Below are positions 55,249 to 64,000 of a DNA stretch of 64,000 nt, piece by piece (position 1 is the stretch's first letter; each line of letters begins with the position of its first letter). A program made the translations under genes and the position numbers. The notes beneath the pieces were generated by a model, which saw only the letters and a list, made by a program, of their open reading frames with translations, did not search any database and was not told the DNA's origin. Location: the NCBI GenBank assembly GCA_021648845.1, contig JAKJHY010000003.1:62001-126000 (forward strand). Direction: 5' to 3'. The stretch is from Mycobacterium sp. MBM (lineage in GTDB: Bacteria > Actinomycetota > Actinomycetes > Mycobacteriales > Mycobacteriaceae).

Positions 55249-56760
55249 ATGACTGCCACAGCAGACCGTTCCGACGTGTCGACGATCCTGAATCCCGCCA
55301 CCGGTGAGGTGGCCGGCGAGGTGCGCTGGACCAACCCCGCCGATGTCCCCCAGATCGCTGCCGGCCTGCGCGAAGCGCAGCGGGGCTGGGAAGCCCGCGG
55401 CGCGAAAGGCCGCGCCAAGGTGCTCGCCCGCTATGCCGTCTGGCTTGGTGAGCACCGCGACGAGATCGAGCGGTTGCTGATCGCCGAAACCGGCAAATCG
55501 GCGACCGACGCGGCACAGGAGGTGCCGCTGCTGATCATGATTCTGTCGTACTACATCAAGACGGTCGAGAAGGCGATGGCGCCGGACACCCGGCCTGCCC
55601 CGCTGCCGTTCCTGTCCATCAAGAAGATCGCCGTGCACTATCGGCCACGTGCGGTCGTCGGGATCATCGCGCCGTGGAACTACCCCGTCGCGAACGCGTT
55701 GATGGACGCCATCGGAGCGTTGGCCGCCGGCGCGGCGGTCCTGCTCAAACCGTCCGAACGGACCCCGTTGACCGCCGAAGTGCTGATGCGCGGCTGGCTG
55801 GACTCCGGGGCGCCGGAGGTACTGGCCCTGGCCCAGGGCGCCCGGGAGGTATCCGAAGCCGTCATCGACAACTCCGATTACATCCAGTTCACCGGATCGT
55901 CGGCGACCGGGGTGAAGGTGATGGAACGCGCCGCGCGCAGGCTCACCCCGGTCAGCCTGGAACTGGGCGGCAAGGACCCGATGATCGTGCTCGAAGACGC
56001 CGATGTGGAACTCGCCGCCAACGCCGCGGTGTGGGGCGCGATGTTCAACGCGGGCCAGACGTGTGTGTCCGTCGAGCGGGTTTACGTGATGGAGCAGGTG
56101 TACGACGAGTTCGTCGCCGCCGTCGTCAAGGCCGTGCAGAACCTGAAGATGGGTTCGGGCGAGGGGTACGACTTCGGTGCCCTGATCGACGAGTCCCAGG
56201 TCGCGGTCACCGCCAAGCATGTGGACGACGCACTGGCCAAGGGCGCCAAGGCATTGACCGGTGGCAAGCGCCCCGACGGTGCAGGCAGCTTCTATCCGCC
56301 CACCGTCCTCGTCGACGTCGACCACTCGATGGCCTGTATGACCGAGGAGACCTTCGGCCCCACGCTGCCGATCATGAAGGTGTCCTCCGTCGGGGAAGCC
56401 GTCCGACTGGCCAACGACAGCCCATACGGGCTGAGCGCGGCGGTGTTCTCCAAGGATGTCGAGCGCGCCAAGGACATCGCCCTTCAGCTGGACTGCGGCG
56501 CGGTCAACGTCAACGACGTGATCTCCAACTTGATGTGCACCACGGCGCCGATGGGCGGCTGGAAGACCTCCGGTATCGGTGCGCGCTTCGGCGGTGTCGA
56601 CGGGGTTCGCAAATACTGTCGGCAGGAGACCGTCGTCGTGCCGCGCCTGTCCGTCGGTGCCGGCGGCAACTACTACAACAACTCGCTCAAGGCGCTGGCC
56701 CGGATGAACAAGATGATGACCAAGATGGCGTTGGCGCGGCCCAAGCGCGAAGCGAAGTAA
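55249..56760 (+). CDS. NAD(P)+-dependent aldehyde dehydrogenase (succinate-semialdehyde type)
   Basis: A 503-residue ALDH. Catalytic residues: Asn144 (IAPWNYP), Glu238 (LELGGKDP) and nucleophile Cys272 (AGQTCVSVERV). The cofactor loop is FTGSSATG. It resembles the GabD2-like succinate-semialdehyde dehydrogenases of mycobacteria. A helical C-terminal extension of about 25 residues (ALARMNKMMTKMAL) is longer than usual. Substrate preference cannot be fixed from sequence. Confidence 0.92.
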   Translation: MTATADRSDVSTILNPATGEVAGEVRWTNPADVPQIAAGLREAQRGWEARGAKGRAKVLARYAVWLGEHRDEIERLLIAETGKSATDAAQEVPLLIMILSYYIKTVEKAMAPDTRPAPLPFLSIKKIAVHYRPRAVVGIIAPWNYPVANALMDAIGALAAGAAVLLKPSERTPLTAEVLMRGWLDSGAPEVLALAQGAREVSEAVIDNSDYIQFTGSSATGVKVMERAARRLTPVSLELGGKDPMIVLEDADVELAANAAVWGAMFNAGQTCVSVERVYVMEQVYDEFVAAVVKAVQNLKMGSGEGYDFGALIDESQVAVTAKHVDDALAKGAKALTGGKRPDGAGSFYPPTVLVDVDHSMACMTEETFGPTLPIMKVSSVGEAVRLANDSPYGLSAAVFSKDVERAKDIALQLDCGAVNVNDVISNLMCTTAPMGGWKTSGIGARFGGVDGVRKYCRQETVVVPRLSVGAGGNYYNNSLKALARMNKMMTKMALARPKREAK

Positions 56761-56820
56761 ACCACCTGCTGTTCACCCGGGCGTCACCGTCTGGTACGTC
56801 CGGGTGGATAGCTTCGCGCA

Positions 56821-57678
56821 GTGACTTTGGATCTCTCCGCCTATGCCGTCCGTGACGACGATGACGATGATCCCGAACTGCTGTTGATGCCCGGCGGTGA
56901 GGTGGTCGACACCTGGCGCGAGGGCTACCCGTACCAGGAGCGGATGAAGCGCACCGAGTACGAAGAGCAGAAGCGGCTGCTGCAGATCGAACTGCTCAAA
57001 CTGCAGAAGTGGAGTCAGGCCAACGGCCTGCGGCACGTCATCGTGTTCGAGGGCCGAGACGCCGCGGGCAAGGGCGGCACCATCAAGCGGTTCATGGAAC
57101 ACCTCAACCCCCGTGGGGCGCGGGTGGTGGCGCTGGAGAAGCCCACCGAGAAGGAGCGCACCCAGTGGTACTTCCAGCGCTATGTCGAGCACCTGCCCGC
57201 CGCCGGCGAGATCGTGCTGTTCGACCGGTCCTGGTACAACCGGGCCGGCGTCGAGCGGGTGATGGGTTACTGCACACCCAAACAGCACGCCGAGTTCATC
57301 CGCCAAGCCCCGCTGTTCGAGCAGATGTTGGTCAACGACGGCATCAGCCTGACCAAGCTGTGGTTCTCGGTGACCCAGAACGAGCAGCGCACCCGGTTCA
57401 CCATCCGTCAGGTCGACCCGGTCCGGCAGTGGAAACTCTCACCCACCGACCTGGCGTCGCTGGACAAATGGGGCGACTACACGGCGGCCAAGGAGGACAT
57501 GTTCGCCTGGACCGACACCGAGACCGCGCCGTGGACCGTGGTGAAAAGTAACGACAAGAAACGCGCGCGGATCAACGCGATGCGGCACGTTCTGAACAAG
57601 TTCGACTACGACAACAAGGACTACGAGGTGATCGGCCAGCCCGATCCGCTGATCGTGGGGCGCGCGCTGTCGGACTGA
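56821..57678 (+). CDS. ppk2: Polyphosphate kinase 2
   Basis: A 285-residue PPK2-family enzyme that transfers phosphate between polyphosphate and nucleotides. Walker A FEGRDAAGKGGTIKR (76-90) and Walker B LFDRSWYNRAG (133-143, Asp135, Arg136), plus the lid residues in RGARVVALEKP, are intact. The single-domain length fits class I nucleoside-diphosphate kinases. Start is GTG 56821, 60 bases after the aldehyde dehydrogenase. An acidic run (RDDDDDDPE) at the N-terminus is unusual. Confidence 0.95.
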   Translation: MTLDLSAYAVRDDDDDDPELLLMPGGEVVDTWREGYPYQERMKRTEYEEQKRLLQIELLKLQKWSQANGLRHVIVFEGRDAAGKGGTIKRFMEHLNPRGARVVALEKPTEKERTQWYFQRYVEHLPAAGEIVLFDRSWYNRAGVERVMGYCTPKQHAEFIRQAPLFEQMLVNDGISLTKLWFSVTQNEQRTRFTIRQVDPVRQWKLSPTDLASLDKWGDYTAAKEDMFAWTDTETAPWTVVKSNDKKRARINAMRHVLNKFDYDNKDYEVIGQPDPLIVGRALSD

Positions 57679-57684
57679 CGAGCC

Positions 57685-58374
57685 CTATTGCAGTGCAGGT
57701 ACTTTGGCCATCATCATTTGCGTGAGCGCGACAGCGAGAGCCGAAATGGGCGTTCGCAACTCGACGTCGATGATGCAGTTCTCGGCCACCCCGAGCGCCC
57801 GGGCCGTTTGTATCCGCATCCCTGTCGATTCCGCGGTCATGACGACGACCGCCGAGACGAAGTCAGGCTTCGCGTCGACGGAACTGACTGCCTCGATGTA
57901 GGTGAAGTTGCGGCTCGCGAGGACGACAGTGCGGCCGTCACATGCGCGCCACTGTCCGACGAGGGTGTCGAACAGGGAACGGGCGCTTTGTGCGGACGGC
58001 AGTGCGACGGCGCCGAACGTGGCATCCGGCAGTGTCGCGTACGCGACCTCGTGCACGGGCGCGCGATCGAAGGTGCGATGTTCCAACGGTGCTATCGCAC
58101 TGATGCACCGGTCATCGGATACCTCGTCGCCGAGCATCGTGTCGCGCAGGTCCGACGCATCGCCGACGAGGGGATCGACGTCGTCGGCGGAGGTGTTGAA
58201 AACCCGCGACAGTTCAGTGATATCCGGTATCACCGATGCGATCCAGCTGGCATCCGGCGGTGCCGACGTGGTCGCCGGGGTGCCGTCCGACGCCCGTGGA
58301 TTGCCCTCGATGGTGGTCGCACAACCACATGCCACCACCAAAGCGACGACAAGTAGCGCGAGCCGGCGGGTCAT
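57685..58374 (-). CDS. Sensor-domain (PknH extracellular-like) lipoprotein
   Basis: A 229-residue exported protein. The signal peptide ends VVACGC, a lipobox with Cys16 as the probable lipidated residue. The mature domain resembles the PknH extracellular sensor family: two disulfide-type cysteines (DRCISAIAPLE and WRACDGRTV) and a late NCIIDVELR. Such lipoproteins are common in mycobacteria and of unknown ligand. ATG overlaps the preceding stop as ATGA. Confidence 0.85.
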   Translation of the reverse strand: MTRRLALLVVALVVACGCATTIEGNPRASDGTPATTSAPPDASWIASVIPDITELSRVFNTSADDVDPLVGDASDLRDTMLGDEVSDDRCISAIAPLEHRTFDRAPVHEVAYATLPDATFGAVALPSAQSARSLFDTLVGQWRACDGRTVVLASRNFTYIEAVSSVDAKPDFVSAVVVMTAESTGMRIQTARALGVAENCIIDVELRTPISALAVALTQMMMAKVPALQ

Positions 58375-59063
58375 AGCTCTGGATACTTGTCTCGAAGGTG
58401 GGGATGCGACCGGTAGTCCAGCGAGTGTTTCGACCGCAGTGGACGCCGCTGCGCCATGGCGTAGGCCGCCAGGTAGAGCACGGTGAACGTGCCCAGGGTG
58501 ACCACCGCCAGAATGGCGAACTGGATTTTCTGGCCGCGAGCGATCGGGTAGCCCCAACTGGCATCGCCGTAGCCGCCCACGACGGCCAGGAAGATCAGGA
58601 AGGCGATCCCGATCGCCGCCACCCACCATTCGCCCTCACCAGTCACGAACGCGTAGGTGTTCCCCGCCGAGATGAGCATGAGCGGGACCATCAGCCACCA
58701 CATTTTCGGGGCGCTGAGCGCTCCGCTGTAGGCGTCGGGTGCCGGATCCTGTTGGTCCGCATGTGGTTCGGCGGGAACATCCTCCGGGTCCGGGGTCTGC
58801 AGCCCCAACGAGCGGATCTTGCCGCCGATCTTGATGTAGGGCGTGTAGGCGTAGGCGATGACGGTCAGCCCGATCACCGCCAGTGCCGAGAGGCCGACGG
58901 CTCGCTGCCAATCTGGATAACCCGCCATCAATCCCGCGATCGACGCTAACAAGGTGCAACTCCAGTAAATCCTGCGCTGCGATGCTCGGCCGTGCTTGAA
59001 GAACTGCTGGATGACAGCCACCCCGATGCACAGAGCAAAGATGGCCATGAATAGATCCGACAT
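58371..59063 (-). CDS. Polytopic membrane protein of unknown function
   Basis: A 230-residue protein with about six transmembrane helices in two groups, separated by an acidic cytoplasmic loop (LQTPDPEDVPAEPHADQQDP). ATG 59063 begins MSDLFMAIFALCIGVA. Lies 2 bases after the glycine-rich gene and overlaps the lipoprotein by 4 bases, so the three are one transcription unit. No family recognised. Confidence 0.85.
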   Translation of the reverse strand: MSDLFMAIFALCIGVAVIQQFFKHGRASQRRIYWSCTLLASIAGLMAGYPDWQRAVGLSALAVIGLTVIAYAYTPYIKIGGKIRSLGLQTPDPEDVPAEPHADQQDPAPDAYSGALSAPKMWWLMVPLMLISAGNTYAFVTGEGEWWVAAIGIAFLIFLAVVGGYGDASWGYPIARGQKIQFAILAVVTLGTFTVLYLAAYAMAQRRPLRSKHSLDYRSHPHLRDKYPEL

Positions 59064-59065
59064 AC

Positions 59066-59473
59066 CTATTTGCCCATCATCATATTCACTACTTTCTCTC
59101 CTCCGATTCCGCCGGCGATCGCGCCGAGGAAGCCGACGACGAGTGTGCCTTGTGGACCCACGAATGTGCCCCATGCCGCGCCTGCTGCCCAGCCGCCGCC
59201 GATCGTTCCGAGCGTCCGGCCACCGAACTCCGCGAGTTCTTCTCCCGTGGAAGCGCCGTGGTAGATATCCACGCCGGTGAGCACGAGATCGACCGCTGTA
59301 CCGGCCGTCCCCAGTTTCGACCCGAAACCCTTCAGCGCTTCAACGTCCGCGTGCGACCACACGGGTGCCGTACCCCAATGACTGCCACTGGGCAGTGCAC
59401 CGGCGTGCGCCTTGGCCCCCTCACCCAGGGCGCTGGCTTGGGTCGCCAGTCCGGCGGTGGCTTCTCTGATCAC
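59066..59473 (-). CDS. Small alanine/glycine-rich protein, possible frameshifted start
   Basis: A 135-residue protein from GTG 59473. The C-terminal half is a glycine-zipper-like membrane stretch (GGGWAAGAAWGTFVGPQG, GFLGAIAGGIGGEKV); the N-terminal half is helical. In the same frame, sense-like sequence (AAAAVNRVQNGASPGQ) extends upstream to a stop at 59531-59533, without a start codon. A single-base deletion in the GGGG run at about 59528 would join this to an ATG at 59534-59532, so the true N-terminus may be frameshifted. A small export-linked or toxin-tail protein is possible; no firm call. Confidence 0.6.
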   Translation of the reverse strand: MIREATAGLATQASALGEGAKAHAGALPSGSHWGTAPVWSHADVEALKGFGSKLGTAGTAVDLVLTGVDIYHGASTGEELAEFGGRTLGTIGGGWAAGAAWGTFVGPQGTLVVGFLGAIAGGIGGEKVVNMMMGK

Positions 59474-59691
59474 CTGGCCTGGTGACGCACCATTCTGGAC
59501 CCGGTTGACCGCCGCTGCGGCTCCGTCCCCTCATTCGTCGAAATTCAGCGTACCGGCGTCCGCCGTGCCCTCGGCGCACCAATTTCGCCGACTCGGCGCG
59601 GCCGATCCACGCGATGCGCCCCGCGCTGAGTAAGTTCGTCTGGGACGGGTCAGACCATGAGGCGACCGGACTTGAGACAGGGAGGGGTGCC

Positions 59692-60549
59692 ATGCGTTCG
59701 CTGCTGGCGCTCCTGCTCTGGTTGATGACCACCGTGCTGCTGGCCGTCAGCGTGCCCGCGCTGTGGGCGCAGTACAACATCGTCAGCGCCGACGGCTACT
59801 CCGACCTGGCGGCCGGCGCAGCCCGCAACCCGGCGCTGCAGCAGCCGATGGCGGCCGAGTTGACCGAACAGATCACCGCGGCCACCGGTACCTCCGGGAC
59901 GCAGGCCACGCTGATCGGTGCGGCGGCCAACGCCTACACCTCCAATGCGGTCTTCCCCGGGCAGTTCGCCGCGGCAAACCGGGTGGCGCACCGGTGGCTG
60001 TTCACCAACGACGCGCAGGGCCAGTGGGTGGTCGACCTGTCGCCGATGCTGGCCGACAGCTCCATCCGGCAGACCCTGGACGGTTTCGGGGTCCAGGTGC
60101 CGACGAGCCTGCAGGTTCCGGTGACCGAGGACGCCTCCGGCGGTCTGCGGCCGGGCCAGTTGCGGCCGGTGGCGCTGTGGGGGCCGTGGGTCAGCGTCGG
60201 GGTCGCGGTGCTCACCGTCGTATTCGCCCTGCTGACCCTCACCGCTTCCCGGCGGCGCGGCAGAATGTTTGCCGCGCTGGGGGTTTCGGCGCTGCTGGTC
60301 GGTGCGGCCGGCTGGGCGGGTATCGAGATCGGCGGCCGCTACGTCGACGACGCGCTGAACCGCACCACCGGCAACATCCACGCGATCGCCGACGTGATGG
60401 TCGACCACGCCGTCAGCAGCATGCACATGTGGCTGAACCTCACGCTGACCGTCGGCGGCGGCATGGTCATCATCGGGGTGATCGTCTCGCTGCTCAGCGG
60501 TCTCGGCGGATCCCGTCAGGACGAGGCCCCGGTCAACCGCAAACGCTGA
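59692..60549 (+). CDS. Membrane protein of unknown function with large extracellular loop
   Basis: A 285-residue protein: N-terminal transmembrane helix (MRSLLALLLWLMTTVLLAV), a soluble extracytoplasmic domain (about 25-165, VVDLSPMLADSSIRQTLDGF), then three transmembrane helices. ATG 59692 is supported by a strong GGGAGGGG ribosome-binding sequence. Upstream in-frame codons are not used. No enzyme motif recognised. Confidence 0.87.
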   Translation: MRSLLALLLWLMTTVLLAVSVPALWAQYNIVSADGYSDLAAGAARNPALQQPMAAELTEQITAATGTSGTQATLIGAAANAYTSNAVFPGQFAAANRVAHRWLFTNDAQGQWVVDLSPMLADSSIRQTLDGFGVQVPTSLQVPVTEDASGGLRPGQLRPVALWGPWVSVGVAVLTVVFALLTLTASRRRGRMFAALGVSALLVGAAGWAGIEIGGRYVDDALNRTTGNIHAIADVMVDHAVSSMHMWLNLTLTVGGGMVIIGVIVSLLSGLGGSRQDEAPVNRKR

Positions 60550-60552
60550 CGG

Positions 60553-61977
60553 TCAGCGCCGCCCGCGCGGCGGTACCCGCTTGCCGGGGCGGGGCACCAG
60601 TCCCGCGGCGACCTCGAGGTCGAACAGGGCGGGTTCGATGAGATCGGCCATCTTGTGGATATCGGCCGCCACCTCGGGGGTGGTGATGAATCCGAAATCG
60701 ACCGAGCCGCAGTAGCTGAAGCACGTCACATTCAAAGCCACGTCGAACAGCAGCGGGCCGAGCGGCATCAGGCTCTCCACCCTCGCGCCGGCGAGGTACA
60801 GCGGGAAATCCGGGCCGGGCACATTGCTGATCACCACGTTCATCGGAGCGATCGAGCTACCGATCCCGCTGGCCGCGTAGGCCCGTGACGCCAGCGCCAG
60901 CAGCCCGGGCGGTGTCGTCTCGGTGTAGCCCATGATCTGGTTCGCGGTGAGCGCCTTGGCCATCTCCTTGGCGCCCTGGGTGTAGCGGTAGATGGCCTTG
61001 ATACGCCTGGCCGGATCGGCGATATCGCTGGCGAGCACGACGGTCATGGCCGAAACCTGGTTGCCCACCGCGTTATCGGACTCCGAGCGGGTGGACACCG
61101 GCACCTGTGACACCAGGGACTTCTCCGGCAGCTCGTTACGTTCCTTGAGGTAGTCGCGCATCGCGCCGGACACCAGCGCGAGCACGACATCGTTGAGCTT
61201 GACCCCGAAGGCTTCCTTGACCGCCTTGACCCGATCCAGCGGCACCCGGGCCCCCGACACCCGGCGATGCGGGGAGATCGGTGCATTGAACCGCACCGTC
61301 GGGGAGTCGAAATAGCGTGGTGGCTTGTTGTCGATGCCGCGCACCGCGACCTGCTGGCGCACCGTCTGCTCGAGCAGCCGGGCGATCCGATAGGGCGTCT
61401 TGACGCCGAGGTTGATCAGGGCGTTGACGATGCGTACCTCGGGCCGCGGCAGGCTCTGCCCGACCAGCGAGCGGTCCACGTCGACGGCCGGCGGCCGCGG
61501 TTCGGGGGTCACGTCGAAGAGGATCTCGGTGAGGCCGGCGCCGGAGACACCGTCGACGACGGCGTGGTGCATCTTCGTGATGATGGCCACCCGGCCGTTC
61601 TTGAGACCTTCGATCCACCACAGTTCCCACAGCGGCTTGGAACGGTCGAGTTTGTAGGACATCAGCCGGCCGGCCAGCTCGTCGAACTCTTTGCGCCCGC
61701 CCGGCGCCGGCACCGCGATGCGGCGGATGTGGAAGTCGATGTCCAGATCGTCGTCCTCGACGAACCATGGCCGGTCCATCCCCAGCGGGGCGCCGGTGAC
61801 GCGCCAGCGCAGCTGCGGGAGCTCGGGCAACCGGCTGGCCACGAGTTCGCGGACGCGCTCGAAGCTGAAGTCGGGCGCATCCGTCGGGTCGCACACCGCG
61901 CACGCGCCGATGTGCATGTGCCAGCCGCCGGTCTCGGCGAACCAGAATGCTGCATCCACGCTCGATAGCCGGCTCAT
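60553..61977 (-). CDS. WS/DGAT-type wax ester synthase/diacylglycerol acyltransferase
   Basis: A 474-residue bifunctional acyltransferase. The catalytic motif HHxxxDG is HHAVVDG (137-143). The second signature region, [21 protein letters not shown], lies in the C-terminal half. These enzymes make triacylglycerol or wax esters for storage; mycobacteria have many (Tgs family). ATG 61977; overlaps no neighbour. Which acceptor is preferred is not shown. Confidence 0.93.
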   Translation of the reverse strand: MSRLSSVDAAFWFAETGGWHMHIGACAVCDPTDAPDFSFERVRELVASRLPELPQLRWRVTGAPLGMDRPWFVEDDDLDIDFHIRRIAVPAPGGRKEFDELAGRLMSYKLDRSKPLWELWWIEGLKNGRVAIITKMHHAVVDGVSGAGLTEILFDVTPEPRPPAVDVDRSLVGQSLPRPEVRIVNALINLGVKTPYRIARLLEQTVRQQVAVRGIDNKPPRYFDSPTVRFNAPISPHRRVSGARVPLDRVKAVKEAFGVKLNDVVLALVSGAMRDYLKERNELPEKSLVSQVPVSTRSESDNAVGNQVSAMTVVLASDIADPARRIKAIYRYTQGAKEMAKALTANQIMGYTETTPPGLLALASRAYAASGIGSSIAPMNVVISNVPGPDFPLYLAGARVESLMPLGPLLFDVALNVTCFSYCGSVDFGFITTPEVAADIHKMADLIEPALFDLEVAAGLVPRPGKRVPPRGRR

Positions 61978-62004
61978 GGGGGCAGCGTACGCGGCGCGAC
62001 CTGG

Positions 62005-62250
62005 CTATTCGGTCGGGTTGGCGCCCTTGACCGGCGCCGCGCGCTCGGCCCGTGCGCTCGCCGAGGTGATCGCCAGCGCGACCAGCACATCGGCCGCCGT
62101 GACGAACAGGCCCGCCCAGTACATCCACTTGATGGTGGGGTCCGGCTGGACAGCGAAATAGACGAACAGGAAAATTGGGCCGACGATGCCGCACACCAGC
62201 GTCATCGCCTGTATGGCGAGGTAGCGTTTGAGCAGCGAGAGCCCGGACAT
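62005..62250 (-). CDS. Small two-helix membrane protein
   Basis: An 81-residue protein from ATG 62250 with two transmembrane helices (about 10-33 and 44-63, FLFVYFAVQPDP between them) and a basic/alanine-rich C-terminus. Follows the pattern of small conserved mycobacterial membrane proteins; function unknown. Stops 27 bases before the acyltransferase start, so the two may be co-transcribed. Confidence 0.72.
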   Translation of the reverse strand: MSGLSLLKRYLAIQAMTLVCGIVGPIFLFVYFAVQPDPTIKWMYWAGLFVTAADVLVALAITSASARAERAAPVKGANPTE

Positions 62251-62334
62251 CGGCGCCAGCTTAGCGGGCACCCGGCCGGGTAACCGGGGTGAAATCACGC
62301 TGACACCTGCGGGTATCGCGGTCGAACTACTTTC

Positions 62335-63639
62335 GTGGCGATGAAGACTCTTTCCAGTCCCGCCGTGCAGATCGGTATCGCCGCCGTCGGCGGCATCGCC
62401 TTCGGTCTGGCGGTGGGTGAGTGGGCGGGAAACCTCAAGTTCGTCGGGGACATGTTCATCCGGCTCATCCAGATGTCCATCGTGCCGCTGGTGGTGACCT
62501 CGGTCATCGTGGCCACGGCGTCGATGACGGGTGCGGGCACCGGCCGAATCGCCTTCCGCACCTTCAAATGGATGCTCGGATTCTCCTTTGTCGCCGCCGT
62601 TCTGGCGTGGCTGCTCAGCATGCTGATCCAGCCGGGCGCGGGCATGGTGTTCACCCAGGAACTCGATCCCGCCCTGCAGGAGTCCGTGGGTGAAACGCTG
62701 GGCTGGCAGGAGACCGTGCTCAACTTCGTCTCCACCAACATCTTCAACGCCATGTCGACCGCGACGATGGTGCCCATCATCGTGTTCTCGCTGTTGTTCG
62801 GTATCGCGCTGCGCAGCCACATCAACAGCCGCGGTGACGACGCGGTGCTCGGCTTCATCGACCAAATCCAGCAGATCGTGCTGACCATGATCCGGCTGGT
62901 CATGTACGTCGCCCCGATCGGCGTGTTCTGCCTGCTGGCCGCGCTCGCCGGCGACGTGGGCTTCGCGGTGGTGACCACGGCCCTGAAGTATCTGGGCACC
63001 ACACTGCTCGGAGTGCTGATCCTGTTCGCGCTGTTCGTCGTGGTCGTCACGGTGCGCACGCGGCTCAACCCATTGAAGCTGCCGGAAAAACTGGCCGAAC
63101 AGACCGCCATCGCCATCACCACGACGAGCTCGGCGGTCACCTTTCCGACGGTGCTGCGCAACGCCGTCGAGAAGGTGGGTGTGAGCCAGAAGGTCGCCAA
63201 CTTCACCCTGTCGATCGGGCTGACGATGGGGTCCTACGGCGCGGTGCTGAACTACATGATCGTGGTGATGTTCCTGGCCCAGGCCGGTGATATCAACCTC
63301 AGCTTCGGCCAGATCGCGCTCGGTATGGCACTGGCGATCCTGCTCAACATGGGCACCATCACGGTTCCGGGTGGCTTCCCCGTCGTCGCCATGTTCCTGG
63401 CGACGTCACTGGGGTTGCCGTTCGAGGCCGTCGGGCTGCTGATTGCCGTCGACTGGTTCGCCGGGATCTTCCGCACCTTCCTCAACGTCAACGGCGACAC
63501 CTTCGTGGCGATGCTGGTCGCCAACGCCGACGACGAGATCGACCGCGATGTGTACAACGGCTCCAAGACGGTGATCGCCGAGGAACTCGACCTCGACGAG
63601 TACAGCGAGGCCCTCGCCCGGGCGGACCAGGCCGACTAA
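62335..63639 (+). CDS. Dicarboxylate/amino acid:cation symporter (DAACS family)
   Basis: A 434-residue transporter of the GltP/DctA type with 8 helices and two re-entrant loops. Family signatures: the Ser-rich hairpin TTTSSAVTFPTVLRNAV and the NMGTITVPGGFP motif of helix 7; IDRDVYNG follows near the C-terminus. It would take up glutamate, aspartate or C4-dicarboxylates with sodium or protons. GTG 62335 or ATG 62341 can start it. Confidence 0.93.
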   Translation: MAMKTLSSPAVQIGIAAVGGIAFGLAVGEWAGNLKFVGDMFIRLIQMSIVPLVVTSVIVATASMTGAGTGRIAFRTFKWMLGFSFVAAVLAWLLSMLIQPGAGMVFTQELDPALQESVGETLGWQETVLNFVSTNIFNAMSTATMVPIIVFSLLFGIALRSHINSRGDDAVLGFIDQIQQIVLTMIRLVMYVAPIGVFCLLAALAGDVGFAVVTTALKYLGTTLLGVLILFALFVVVVTVRTRLNPLKLPEKLAEQTAIAITTTSSAVTFPTVLRNAVEKVGVSQKVANFTLSIGLTMGSYGAVLNYMIVVMFLAQAGDINLSFGQIALGMALAILLNMGTITVPGGFPVVAMFLATSLGLPFEAVGLLIAVDWFAGIFRTFLNVNGDTFVAMLVANADDEIDRDVYNGSKTVIAEELDLDEYSEALARADQAD

Positions 63640-64000
63640 CTGCCGATGGTCCGCCACAGATAGCGGTAGATGAGCGCCGCGCGGAACGCGGCCTGCGAAT
63701 TGTCCGCCGCGCCGCCGTGTCCGCCCTCGATGTTCTCGTAGTAGCTGACCTGGTGGCCGGCCGCTTCGAGTGCCGCCGTCATCTTCCTGGCGTGCCCGGG
63801 ATGCACCCTGTCATCGCGGGTGGACGTGGTGATCAAGATCGGGGGATAGCGCTTGTCGGACGAAATATTCTGGTAGGGCGAATATTTCGAGATGAACTCC
63901 CAGTCGTCGGGATCGTCGGGGTTTCCGTACTCGGCCACCCAGGACGCGCCCGCGAGCAGCAGGTGGAACCGCTTCATGTCCAGCAGCGGCACGCTGCACA
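63636..64000 (-). CDS. Prolyl oligopeptidase-family (S9) peptidase, C-terminal fragment
   Basis: Only the C-terminal 121 residues are in the window; the gene continues beyond base 64000. The catalytic Asp (TSTRDDRVHPGH) and His (IEGGHGGAADN) of the alpha/beta-hydrolase triad are present, with the S9 context SPYQNISSDKRYPPILITT. The nucleophile Ser must lie outside. Overlaps the symporter end by 4 bases. Confidence 0.9.
   Translation of the reverse strand, partial: CSVPLLDMKRFHLLLAGASWVAEYGNPDDPDDWEFISKYSPYQNISSDKRYPPILITTSTRDDRVHPGHARKMTAALEAAGHQVSYYENIEGGHGGAADNSQAAFRAALIYRYLWRTIGS

Noticed and set aside
56774..56807. Inverted repeat CACCCGG/CCGGGTG between the aldehyde dehydrogenase and ppk2 genes as a terminator
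   Set aside because: Stem is only 7 bp with a 19-base loop and there is no T-tract.

Overview
The window is high-GC actinobacterial DNA. Gene content and order point to a mycobacterium, most likely a fast-growing, environmental Mycolicibacterium-type species. From memory (no alignment was run), much of it follows the M. tuberculosis block Rv0421c-Rv0440: alpha/beta hydrolase, thiD, thiC, (insertions), xthA, GNAT acetyltransferase, def, DUF3263, virR-like, sodC, ybdK, Lon-N, AAA ATPase, pssA, psd, moeA, SDR, groEL2. Several gene sets absent from that backbone interrupt it.

Layout. 1-4.7 kb: an MmpL exporter (5' end missing) followed by a type III polyketide synthase, an ICMT-type methyltransferase and a FAD hydroxylase, resembling the Streptomyces srsABC phenolic-lipid operon. 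4.7-7.6 kb: divergent uracil/xanthine permease and SulP anion transporter. 7.6-15.3 kb: one unbroken minus-strand operon led by a TPP riboswitch: thiC, thiD, hydrolase, proline-rich septum-formation protein, Baeyer-Villiger-type monooxygenase, small membrane protein, a second thiD, APC permease. 15.4-18.4 kb: MFS exporter, small secreted protein, methyltransferase. 18.4-26.7 kb: minus-strand operon def - GNAT - JetA - JetB - JetC - xthA - hypothetical, in which a Wadjet/MksBEF-like SMC complex without JetD sits inside housekeeping genes. 26.9-30.1 kb: DUF3263, VirR-like, SodC, glutamate-cysteine ligase-like and Lon-N proteins. 30.1-36.2 kb: a six-gene Mrp/Mnh cation/proton antiporter operon with MrpA and MrpB fused. 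36.3-43.1 kb: DUF1707 protein, SRPBCC protein, then AAA ATPase, pssA, psd, moeA and an SDR on the minus strand.

43.2-49.2 kb: two bacterial PH-domain membrane proteins, a HAD phosphatase, an SF2 helicase, a second SDR and a divergent TetR regulator with a perfect 18-bp palindrome between them. 49.2-51.1 kb: groEL2 with two tandem CIRCE-like operators and a strong bidirectional terminator. 51.1-64 kb: a mixed set comprising a PPOX-fold protein, AbiEi/DUF559 protein, D-aminoacylase-like amidohydrolase, glyoxalase, DinB, aldehyde dehydrogenase, PPK2, a lipoprotein/membrane/glycine-rich trio, membrane protein, WS/DGAT acyltransferase, DAACS symporter and the C-terminal end of an S9 peptidase.

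The most interesting points are the JetD-less Jet operon fused to the xthA/def operon, the srs-like operon with its own MmpL, the long TPP-riboswitch operon with two ThiD paralogues and a candidate salvage permease, and the TetR/SDR switch with its visible operator. No tRNA, rRNA, CRISPR array, insertion sequence or prophage was seen.
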